Shown here in pieces: positions 38,140 through 47,803 of a stretch of 64,000 nucleotides of DNA. The stretch is from Porodaedalea pini (Eukaryota > Basidiomycota > Agaricomycetes > Hymenochaetales > Hymenochaetaceae). The stretch spans positions 1,302,001 through 1,366,000 of the forward strand of contig NBAY01000004.1 in NCBI GenBank assembly GCA_002794775.1. Direction: 5' to 3'. The stretch's first letter is position 1, and every line of letters begins with the position of its first letter. The notes below the pieces were generated by a model. The model ran no database searches. It was not told where the DNA came from and was given only the letters and a program-made list of their open reading frames with translations. The translations under genes and the position numbers were made by a program.

Positions 38140-38235
38140 AAGACTTGTCTCGACCTCTGCATCCTTCGCTCTTGGACCATATGCAGTCTTGCCGTGCCCA
38201 AAGGCTATTGTAGCAATGGACAATGAGTTGAGCGG
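38140..38235 (+). pseudogene. Diverged relic of a Tc1-type transposase
   Basis: The stretch around 38165-38225 (ctcttggaccatatgcag .. gcccaaagg .. gcaatggacaat) aligns by eye with the transposase segment at about 37605-37665 that encodes LLDHMQPWPAQN..VVMDN. It has an internal stop and diverges on both sides. It lies just inside the left repeat, where the mirrored side has the end of cargo gene B instead. Confidence 0.5.
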
Positions 38236-38549
38236 TGCAGAACATCACGCACTCCATCATCATGGTCACTTTCTAGCAGTAAACTTCAATCATTGAATAA
38301 ATAAAATGTACATTCTACACAACTAATCATACAAAACCCTGGTATTTCTGTATGAAAGAAGACTTAGTAGGAGGAATACAAAAGGAAATAGTAGACAAAA
38401 GGATTTGAGGCTATGCGAGAGCATGTGTCTGATTGTTCAGACTGATTTGATCCACGCTTGAGTCCCTCCTCATTACCGCCGCTCCAGTGACCACCTTGGA
38501 CACCTTGAGGTCATCGTCGTGATGTCAGAGCAACTCTTCCGGAACTCTC

Positions 38550-41500
38550 TCAGTGATGTCCACGTCTACCCCCTCTTCTGGAGTAGCTGTATTCCTGTCT
38601 CTGGTAGTCTCTATCCTCTCTTCTGGAGTAGCTGTATTCCCGTCTCTGGTAGTCTCTATCCTCTCTTCCGGAGTGGTAGTCGTGTCTCTGTTTCTGGTTG
38701 CTTCTACCCTCTCTTCCACCCTCTCTTCTGTAGTTCTTGTAAGTCTGATGCCAGTCAGTGGGGGGAGGTGGCCGGGATGAGGACGAAGTGAGGAGGGACC
38801 AGGATGTGTTTCCATGAGCCGTGCCTCCCCTTCCGGCATTAAACAAATTAGAGGGGCCTGGCTGGAGCGAGGACGAAGTGAGGGGGGATGGCGGGGACGT
38901 GTCTCCACGAGCCATGCCTCCCCTTGAATTAGAGGGGCCTTCATCATGCGGGTAATCCGATCGATTCTTTTTTTTCTCTGGCCTCGTTGTAAGGGCATGA
39001 TCGTCAGCGGGACACTTGTGAAATGATTTCGCAGATGACGACGGATAGGATTGCAATGCACTGGATCCCCATTCACTGGATTGCACCACATTGTCCACAT
39101 GTGGAAGGGGGAACCCTACACTTATAGGTCCATCGGGGATACTGTTATGCATGTTGATTCCCTGCTGGACGGCCAAAATCGCTCTGAAATGTGGAGCACA
39201 CTCCTTAAACTGCCCCTGCGAAACGCCACGCTCCTCCAATGCCTTTATTGCAGCTTTGTAAGATTCCACAGGCTCGGACATATCATGGGCACCTCCATGT
39301 AACGCAACTACGAGTGAGTCATAGGCATCTTCCCGCAATAGAATGTCAGCAATTCCGTCCTCCAAGAGCTTGAGAGCTGCCGATAGCGCAGACAGGTCCT
39401 TGATGAAAGGCATATACGCCCTAAGATTCCTGTAATTCCTGCATAGCGAGTGCTTCACACTGCCCGCTGGCACACTGGCCTCTGTGAGAAGTACTCGGGT
39501 GTCCAGTTCTTTGTACGACAAGCTTGCTTCATTACAAGGATCCACAACAAGACCGGCATATTCTCTCATTTGACTATCGGCCGACTTAAAATCATATTTT
39601 TCCGGTCCCTCCAGTTGCGGTATCGGGGAAGCGCTAAACAAGATATCCACATCCTCTTTTCATTGTCTGAAGGCGAGACGAAGTACATATGCGATTTGGT
39701 TGACAGAATCGCGCGTAAGTCTCTTTTTCAAATCAAATTGCGTGCCCAATACAGTATCGCAAGGGGTAGAGCCCACATCGGAGAGTTGGGAAGAGTGCAT
39801 GGAGTAGTGAGCAGAGCCTCTTTTAGGCCAACTCTTTTTAGACTTTTGCTGATACTGATTGAAAATCCACATCGCTTCGTGGCCTGCGAAACTCTCGATT
39901 TTGCTCATAGTCTCAGGTTTCCCCTTTAGCTCCGTGGATATCTCGGATGCCTGTGGAAGTCCGCTCCTAATAACTTCTGCCAGAACAAGGGTGTCCGCAT
40001 CGTTGTATTGGGCCCGGTCGCAGAAAGGTTTGCAATCTCCATATCCTGCCTGTTCCACCCTCACGACAAAGGAAAGTGAAGTGTTCATCTCCCAGAAACT
40101 TGGCCGTTCATGAGCATGCATAAAAGCAGCTAACAAGTTGTGCAAGTTTTGGATTACCTTCTCTCTGTCGTACTTCGGATAGAGTTGCCCGAGATCGAAT
40201 GCGTGGTTTTCCGTTATATTGGCGATTGATTTGAATGCCTCGAAGGGCATGCCAGGGCCTGCCTTTGGGGTTTGAGCACACTGCACAAGGTCCCTCAAGA
40301 CCCATTCGTATGTCCACGGGTCACATGCTGTGTTTTCCTGAATACAAGGGTGGTCGATTGGGATGAAATAATGAATCCTTTTAGGCTTGCGGACATCCTC
40401 ATTATTTGAAGTGTTTCCCGAGCAGTAGCAAATCTGCAGGACACGCTCCGCAACACTGAATCCCATAAGGAGTATAATCTTTCCTTCCTCGATTAATTTT
40501 CGAAGGCGCAACTTATCCGCCGCTTCAGACTCCTAAATCAGAATGTGAGAATCAAGTAGAGTGATACTAGAGAAGGAGCTTTATCCCAAGAATAGCATCC
40601 GTATGAAGACTAAGTACACCACGTATTTCATCTTCTACTCGACACGCATTGATTTCGCTTTGTTCATTTTTCTCCTCCAACATATTAACCCGATCTGTGA
40701 CAAAAAGAAGGCCGACCTGGGCCTCCGAAGAACGTGCCTCGTCAGCTGCAGCAACATCTTGAACAGTTCGAAGCACGGTGGCCTCGCTTGTGTGGATTTG
40801 TGACTCGAGTTGGGTTATCCTAGCCAAGAGAGAATCATAATTTTTTCTGGCGTGAAGATGTTTTTTATGCCGCTTTGACTTTTCCTCAATCTGACCATGC
40901 TTAGCAACAGCTGCCTCTGCAATTACCACAACTTCGTCATAGGACTGTGATGCCTTCGCTTGAACGAGCTGCTTCTTTAGCGCTGCACTTTCAGACGCTG
41001 AAAAATAGTGCACAGATGCATCAGGACAATCCCGCAGCAATTGTATAAATAGTACTTACAGCTACTACGACTAGATTCCTCCCCTGAACGCTCTCGAGCC
41101 ACTTCCTTTCCCTTTCCTTTTGAATCATTCTCTGCAGGTCCTTCAGAAGAAACTTCATCTGATGTCATGTCAGAAGGGCCCATGGAACTTACCAGGGAAG
41201 ACATATGCTTACCAGATAGCACCTCTTGCAACTGCTCAGAGTCTTCCATGGTGTCTTCATGATCATGAACTTCACTGGGTACTACACAAAATGCCTGTTT
41301 GTAAGCCACCAAAGACTTAGAACGTGGCGATCTATTCTATACCATTAACCATGACTATGTCACTGGAAGGATCCATAGGATGCCATCCAGCTTGTCCTTC
41401 CATAGCAATGGGTACTTATAGGGGTGAGCGATGAGACAGGAGAGCAAGACTGATGGGGATGGGAGGAGAAGGATGAGAGATAAAGATGAGACCGGTGCAT

Positions 41501-41631
41501 TTTGATGCCCTGAACCTCCTTTTGTATTCTTGCCGCACTGGGATAGCCAGTTCCCTACCTTCAACCTTGGTCCACAATGGCTCAGTCGGCATGAAAGCAA
41601 TAGTCATGAAGGAGGTAGAGGTCGCCGACAT
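38550..41631 (-). CDS. Cargo gene A: uncharacterised protein, coiled coil plus Arg/Tyr-rich tail
   Basis: Transcribed away from cargo gene B. The ATG at 41631 gives MSATSTSFMTIAFMPTEPLW. Further exons hold a short MEGQAGWHPMDPSSDIVM segment, an acidic Ser-rich stretch (EDTMEDSEQLQEVLSGKHMS), a coiled coil (SQSYDEVVVIAEAAVAKHGQ .. LLARITQLESQIHTSEATVL, about 41000-40570) and a globular part (LRKLIEEGKIILLMGFSVAE, CDPWTYEWVLRDLVQCAQ, LGQLYPKYDREKVIQNLHNL, 40511-39663). The C-terminal part follows (RVLLTEASVPAGSVKHSLCR), then Ser/Gly/Arg-rich tandem repeats. One in-frame TGA (39660-39662) splits the last two parts; the frame is otherwise open on both sides, consistent with CGA-to-TGA. No known domain recognised. 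The exon chain in the first 600 bp is inferred. About 1,000 residues. Confidence 0.5.
38573..38720. repeat. 45-bp minisatellite in cargo gene A
   Basis: About three units of 45 bp (starting at 38573, 38618, 38663; the last one diverged). In the gene's frame each unit is 15 codons, giving tandem REDRDYQRQEYSYSR-like repeats at the protein C-terminus. Confidence 0.85.
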
Positions 41632-41724
41632 CTTTCGGGAGGCTTAGGTACCAAAATATTTGGTAAGCAAAAATATCCGATGCTCTAAGCGAAATCGAAT
41701 TGTGTTTCTTTTCCTGACCCTACG
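41632..41724. promoter_or_regulatory. Divergent promoter of cargo genes A and B
   Basis: Only 93 bp separate the ATG of gene A (41631, minus) from the ATG of gene B (41725, plus). The spacer is AT-rich near 41655-41680 (caaaatatttggtaagc). Expression of both from one short bidirectional promoter is inferred. Confidence 0.5.
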
Positions 41725-43525
41725 ATGCCGCCTCAACGTGTCAGAAAGAAGTCCAAAAAACTCAAAGACGGCGAAGAACTAGCTGCGGAATTAGCTGTGC
41801 AGATGAAGAAATGCCCTGTTGGTCGCCCCAGGAAAAATGAAGTCCCCAATCAGGTCCCCAAAACTCCTGCAAAAAAGCAGTCGAAATCGAGTGGGAAGAA
41901 ATATGCTACAACAGCAAAGCCGACCCGCTGAACTGTGAGTTGTGAAATTTGATGCAAATGCTCTCTCTGACCGGTTTTCATGCCCATAGCCACGCAAGAA
42001 GGGCAATGACAAGGATACAGTTGAACAGGAGCATTCGCCTGAAGATCAGGGGGATATATCCATTGCAGACGTCGTTCGGGCTTCAGGACTTGGCTTGAAC
42101 GACACTATGAATGAAACACAGGGTTTTGACGATGACAGATCAGCCTTCGATGAAATTCCTGACTCCCCTGACAAGCCTGATGAGCGTTCTTTCCATCTTG
42201 ATGATGGTACGAAACCTCCATTCATTGTTGCCTAAGGCTGTGGCTAAGAAAAGTATAGCTGGCGAGTACGTGGACTGGAATACTCCCTCCCTTGGACATG
42301 CAAAAGCTTATGGATGGATCACATCGACACCTGCTGCAGAGAAAAAGCCTGAACTGGAAGTCATGGTAAAAATTCATGACGGTACTGGCATGCGAGACAT
42401 GAAGATCAACTCCAAGATGTCGCTGGCTGATTTGATCAATGAAGCGGTTTCAATCACCTGGGGCCGTTCTACATTCGACCAACTTGGTTACACAGCTTGC
42501 TGGTCTGTGAAGTCTGGGACAAAGCTCGAACCAGAATATTTGGATACACAAGACCAGTTGGACGCGCTGTTCAAACGAGTTCACAGGCATCAAGCAGCTG
42601 AAAAGAAGAAGAAACGAGGTAACAAAAACCCCAGAATTGTCATTTGGAATCTCAGTAATCAGGTTTGTCTATAGTATTTGATGTATAAAGTGGTTCCTGA
42701 CATGCAGTGAAGAATACACGCGGGAACAATGGGAACAGCAATAAACAGCAAAGTGCGACTAGAATGAATGTGACTCCTTCAGGGGTCACCGGTGCTAAGG
42801 AAGCTTACGATGCTGCACTCGAATGGATTATGGCGCAAATCGCAGCAGCGTTCAAATGTGATAAACACAACGGCAGGCTCTGTGGTAAAATAAGAGGGTC
42901 AAAAGACCATCTTATGTATTCCAACAAACATCTTGTTGAACATGCAAAACTGATTGTGAGTCCATTGACAAAGCACAATCTCACCGGACTAAAAGCATAC
43001 TTTATCCAGTATAAGAATACTCCCAGAGTCAAAGTGGACGAAGTACCGGGGCAACTGAAAGTATTGGACAAGCAGTGGAAAGCAGCTGACAATGCCAGCG
43101 CAGGAACTGGCTCTGACATAGCAACTGGGCCTACAACATCCCTCCCCAACAGTGCTCCTGTGACAGCCGGAACAGTGGCAACTGTAGTGCCAATGCAACC
43201 TTTCAACCAGCCGGTCATTGCCCAGCACTACGAAATGCATAACCGGGTGATAGCTGAGCACAGGCCACGTGATTACCCTTCTGTTCGGAATTGGATTGAA
43301 TCATTGCACGATGACATGGAGAGAGGCCACGATGACTACCAATACAGGTCTCTGCTACCTGTTTTCGAGGCCAATGATGTTAAATGCTTGGATGACTTGG
43401 CTTACTTAGAATTTGGAAGGCTCGAGAAGATGGTTATTGATGCTCAAGTGGAGGCAAGCATTGGGTTACTCAATCGTATCATTCGATATGTGCAGGAGGA
43501 TGTTTCTCACATCAAGGAACAGTAG
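41725..43525 (+). CDS. Cargo gene B: AT-hook-like protein with C-terminal SAM-like region
   Basis: The ATG at 41725 starts a Lys-rich N-terminus (MPPQRVRKKSKKLKDGEELA) with an AT-hook-like PVGRPRKNEV, pointing to DNA binding in the nucleus. Exon 2 starts at 41990 (PRKKGNDKDTVEQEH) and is acidic. A folded region follows (LEVMVKIHDGTGMRDMKINS .. TFDQLGYTACWSVKSGTKLE), then a basic linker, AALEWIMAQIAAAFKCDKHN and a SAM-like C-terminus (SVRNWIESLHDDMERG .. LLPVFEANDVKCLDDLAYLE). TAG is at 43523-43525. Two lesions are visible: TGA at 41929-41931 before the first splice (CGA-to-TGA would fix it) and a one-base excess near 42233. The last 14 codons or so lie inside the right inverted repeat. Confidence 0.6.
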
Positions 43526-43621
43526 TTATGCGTACATCATATAGACAGAATATATTACATTGTTGGACCAGTTGAGACAGTGACAAGGAAGCCTGTATCC
43601 ACTCGATGAAGAAACCCGACA

Positions 43622-45743
43622 CTAACAGAGATAACTGCAATGATGATAGAAAGCACAACAGTCCGCAGCACTGATAGACATGGTTTCACCGTAAAGCTTC
43701 ATGAATACTGAAGCGTCTGTTTCCTCATCACTGAATTTGACCCAACAAAGTCGAGATTTCAGCAGAGAGAATGCCAGCTCAATCGGGTTGAAGTCCGGAG
43801 AATACGTGGGGAGAAATTCCAGCTTCATGCCCCTGTGCGGAGTCAGATCAGTAAGAGCCCTGCGTCGCAGCACGACAGGTCAAAATAGACGGACCTTAAC
43901 TCAATGAGTTCGTGGATTTCCAGTGACTTGTGGATTGTGCAGTTGTCCATCACCACGACAGAGTTTTGGGCCGGCCAAGGTTGCATGTGGTCCAAGAGAT
44001 CCCTGATAAATGCGGAGAAGGAGGTGGCATTGAAGGATCCTTCCAGTATTGTACAGTCAAGCATGCCAGTCGAAGTGATTGCAGGCAAGATCGAATACCT
44101 AGAAGAGGCAAGCAGTCAGATCTGCAGTCATAAAGGTAAGCATCGCACCTTTTTCCCCGTGTAAAGATCACTTTCCGACATGCCTGATAACCCTGCAAAG
44201 CCCATGCTTTCTTCCTCAAGAAGGTACGTCGGTCGCATGTGCTCTCGTCGACAAAGATGAGCTGTTCTGCCTCATATTGAGATCCCATTCTCAATGTGTA
44301 CCAGAGCCGAGCGGACTCGCTGCGTTCAAGTGCCCTTTTTGATATCTTGAGCAGAGTAAGTTTGCTGATGCGAAGCCATAAGCATCACCGCACCGTCTTC
44401 AGAGTGAACCCAGCCCGGCGCAGAGACCTCCATACTGTAGTGTCCGAAACCTTCTTGCCTGTTACCCTTTCCAGCTCCTCCCTCACCTCGTCTAAGTACT
44501 GGTCCTTGCGATGCTCTATCGTGCTCAAGAGATACTATAGTTCAGTTAGCCGCAGCGAGTCATTACAATTCAAAAAATGCACTCACCTGTGTATCCGCAT
44601 AATCAAGCAACCTTGGTCTTCCGGTCCTCGTGCCCTCCTGTCGTAAATGCCCCATGCGCTGTAGAGCCGTGCTGATCATCCCATCACCGCCGATCACTCC
44701 AGAAGCATTCAAGAACTGGTTCCGACGCGTACCGATCAGTACCGGACTCAACCCGATCGGTCTGGTCTCGAATCAGAACCTCGCGATCGCGTCATCAGCA
44801 CGTTCCGACACCTCCGAAAGCATACCGGAACGTACCAGAGATCTTATCTCGATGATTAGGGACGCGGTCACATGGAGCATACAGCCAAGACATGTACCGG
44901 ACTGCTGTCCGACAACGGGAGCCACGTACCGATTGGACGATCTGAGTTCCGGTGGAGCACCGGTGTGATCAGACGCGAAGCGGACGTTTTCCTCATTATG
45001 ATTTATGTTTTTTCCTATGTTCTTCTGATTTCTATGCACTCTATGCGTGCCTCTATGACCTATGACTTTTCCTTTCGACTTCTCTATGTTTCGACTGATA
45101 TGCACAGTATGCCCGTATGGAAATTATTAACTGTAGATAGATCTTTGGACTTAGTATAAATAGGCACCCCATGTTGTAGGTAGAGGACAAGTCAGTTCTA
45201 CTGCAGAGTCTCCCTCAGATAGGGTAACTTGAGTGCGATCCGTCTTTGTTCTCGTAATCTTGTAGTCGTTCTGTCTTCGTCTTAGCATCTTGTCTTTCGA
45301 AACCGTCTCTCGTCTCATACTTCGTAACTCGAACCTCGCCGCTCATCGTGATCACACCGTACCGGTGTTGATTACCCACACGTACCGACTCCGTACCGGT
45401 CAAACCACAGACCCGACAGGAGTTCCCGACCTTTGTTCTCGATATCGACACGTACCAGCGCGTACCGAAGCATACCAACACGTACCAGTACATCGAGCGA
45501 TCTCACCGCAGTCTACCCCTAACCTCCCAGAGCAACACGATCACGTCCCCAAAAGGACTGTTGATCACAGACACCCCTAAGTCAGGATCTACAGCGCTCG
45601 TGTTGAGCAACAGTTCGGTGGATTGTTGCTCGATGGATATCTATTACCCTGGCCAGGTCATGCACGGTGAAGAGTCATGACTGATACAGTCTGAATATGA
45701 TGTGTCTTGCATCATCTGAGAGTGCCTTGCCTGAAACCATCAT
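43622..45743 (-). pseudogene. Tc1/mariner-type DD34E transposase, right arm copy, interrupted
   Basis: Mirror of the left-arm gene with the same exons, catalytic triad motifs, in-frame TGA and solo LTR. One coding substitution was noticed: HELIELRS here versus HELIESRS on the left, at the end of the exon preceding the last intron. Its 3' end is tail-to-tail with cargo gene B, 96 bp away. Confidence 0.85.
44660..45593. mobile_element. Solo LTR (934 bp) inside the right transposase
   Basis: Mirror copy of 36009-36942 with the same GCGC flanks (44656-44659, 45594-45597). Presence at the identical site in both arms shows copying between arms after insertion. Confidence 0.8.
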
Positions 45744-46897
45744 GGAATGACCTGAGAGGAGGAGGAAGTAGAGTGTTGGCTTTTGTGTTTGCATGGCGGT
45801 GGCTTGGCTAACACGTGCTCACGTGCTCACAGGTGTTGGTAGTATGCACAGAAATTTGAGTGTAGCAGTCGAAGCACAAAGCAAATGGACAGGAAACTTG
45901 CAGGGAAGATGGCTTTTATGTGTCTGATAATTACACAAAAAGAATCATAATCTTAGCGGTCTTCTCGCCCGTGCTGCAAGACCTGTTGTGAGAAGAGGAA
46001 GGTGGAAAGAGCTCGAAGTGGAACACAAACCTTGCTGCTGCACCATGAATACTGAATGGATTGGCTTCAGACTTGCAGGAGCTGTTGGTATAGTCATATA
46101 CTTAATTTACAGTCATGGGAAAGAATTTTATAGGTAGATGTAGGGGAGCCATAATTTTTGAATCTCAGTGGAAATGTATGAGAGAACAGACTGGCTGCAC
46201 TTGTTTGATCTCCACCCACCTACACAGTCAATGTATTGCTCCCTATTTTACATATTTCTGTTCCTGAGAACCATGCCTATTTTTTGAGTACTTAATGAGC
46301 AGGTACTGTGCAGAATTTACAGAGAAAATCAACATTTATTCTATTTTTCGACGTTTTGGCTCAGACGCGGCTCATTTCACGTGAAATGCACGTGTCGCAG
46401 GACTTATGAAAATGGCTGTAAGTACTCAAAAAAAAGGCACAGTTCTCAGGAGCAGAAATATGTAAAATAGGGAGCAATAAATTGACTGTGTAGGTGGGTG
46501 GAGATCAAACAAGTGCAGCTGGTCTGTTCTCTCACACATTTCCACTGAGATTCAAAAATTATGGCTCCCCTACATCTATCTATAAAATTCTTTCCTGTGT
46601 CTTTAAATTAAGTATATGACTATACCAACATCTCCTGAAAGTTTGAAGCCAATCCATTCAGTATTCATAGTGCAGCAGCAAGATTTGTGTTCTACTCTGC
46701 AAGACCTGTTGTGAGAAAAGGAGGGTGGAAAGAGCTTGAAGTGGAACACAAATCTTGCTGCTGCACTATGAATACTGAATGGATTGGCTTCAAACTTGCA
46801 GGAGACATTGGTATAGTCATATACTTGATTTACAGACACAGGAAAGAATTTTATAGATAGATGTAGGGGAGCCATAATTTTTGAATCTCAGTGGAAA

Positions 46898-47057
46898 CAT
46901 CACAAAAATTTGCATGGAATTTGTTTCACTTATGGAGATGATAACTGCTTCAGCTGGATTTATATTCAGATATTTTCAGCTTATATTCACATACAATCGG
47001 TTATCAAATTTTTGTTAGAATATAAGCAAATATAACTTTTTGCAGATTTTTGTGATG
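46898..47057. mobile_element. 160-bp TIR element inserted in the MITE
   Basis: CATCACAAAAATTTGCA at the left and TGCAGATTTTTGTGATG at the right form 17-bp inverted ends with one mismatch. The MITE sequence is broken exactly here (..gtggaaa / aatgtatgag..), with AA as the likely duplicated target. No coding capacity. Confidence 0.7.
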
Positions 47058-47390
47058 AATGTATGAGAGAACAGACTGGCTGCATGTTAGGGTTGGGTGA
47101 ATATTCCAATTCTTTAACCATGAAGGTGTTGCCTTCCAGACTGTATGGTCCTCTGAGTGGTGTGTTACCAAGATGACTTTACTTATCTTCAACCAATCTC
47201 ATAACCAGCTTCTCCTTCACTGCCCTTATCAGGTGGAACCTGAGGTTGATATTGAAAGCACTTAGTTACAGCAGATAGGGGAGGTAATGCCCTAGAGGGT
47301 TGAGAGACATTCAGTTATGCTGTGATGTTGTCTAGGAGGCAAACTGCAAGGCTTGGCATAGCTAAGATGCACTCAACCAGACTTAGTTCT

Positions 47391-47803
47391 TGTTAGGCGG
47401 GAGTCCGGGAGACGACTCGGACTGGGCAGGCCTCGGCTGACTGTTGTCTGGGACGTGCTATACTCGAGCGTAGACTCGGGACATGCTTACTCAGGCTAGG
47501 TCATCGCGGAGGTAAGAGGATTAATACAAGTCTAAACTAATACAAGGGGGACGAGTCTCACCTAGGTCGTCGCGGAGGTAAGAGGAAAAGCAGAACAAGG
47601 AGTTCATGCGATTCCTGAGACCTTATATAGCGACGACCGTGAGACTATATTACCTAACATTACATAACGAGTGGGAATGGAACAAATGAAGGCAGTGTGG
47701 GAATGATTGTGTAAGATGGGTAAATATAATGAAAAGGACGGATATAATAAAGGAAATGGTAAAAGGGAAAATAAAGGAAAAGGTGAAAGTTCAGGTTCTA
47801 ACA
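47391..47803 (-). repeat. 3' LTR of gypsy A
   Basis: 413 bp, TGTTAGGCGG..GGTTCTAACA as read on plus. Ends directly at the pol stop codon (47804-47806). Confidence 0.92.

Larger units (their letters stand above)
35184..46418. mobile_element. 11.2-kb Tc1/mariner-type composite element with 2.9-kb TIRs and cargo genes
   Basis: Ends read CAGCCATTTTCATAAGTCC and its reverse complement. The target is TA, duplicated at 35182-35183 and 46419-46420 inside an otherwise intact MITE sequence, which defines the unit precisely (11,235 bp). The two arms (2,937 bp each) show no indel against each other and only a couple of noticed substitutions. Each arm carries, from outside in: a ~450-bp MITE-like end, a Tc1-type transposase gene facing inward, and a 934-bp solo LTR lodged in that gene. 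Between the arms lie 5.4 kb with two divergent cargo genes (38550-41631 minus, 41725-43525 plus). This far exceeds a normal Tc1/mariner element (about 1.3-2.5 kb). Whether it still moves is unclear, since both transposase copies look broken. Confidence 0.88.
43482..46418 (-). repeat. Right terminal inverted repeat, 2,937 bp
   Basis: Inverted copy of 35184-38120, same length, no indels noticed. Its inner 44 bp are the 3' end of cargo gene B. Confidence 0.92.

Noticed and set aside
39640..39700. A short intron removing the TGA in cargo gene A
   Set aside because: Candidate introns of 20 or 38 nt change the phase and lose the downstream frame.
35184..46418. Starship-type or Helitron giant element
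   Set aside because: No tyrosine recombinase (captain) or Rep/helicase motifs are seen. The ends are inverted repeats with a TA duplication and the transposase is DD34E.
46603..46875. 90-codon frame in the split MITE
   Set aside because: It is a reading of the palindromic MITE arm and centre, with no domain; similar frames arise in each copy by chance.
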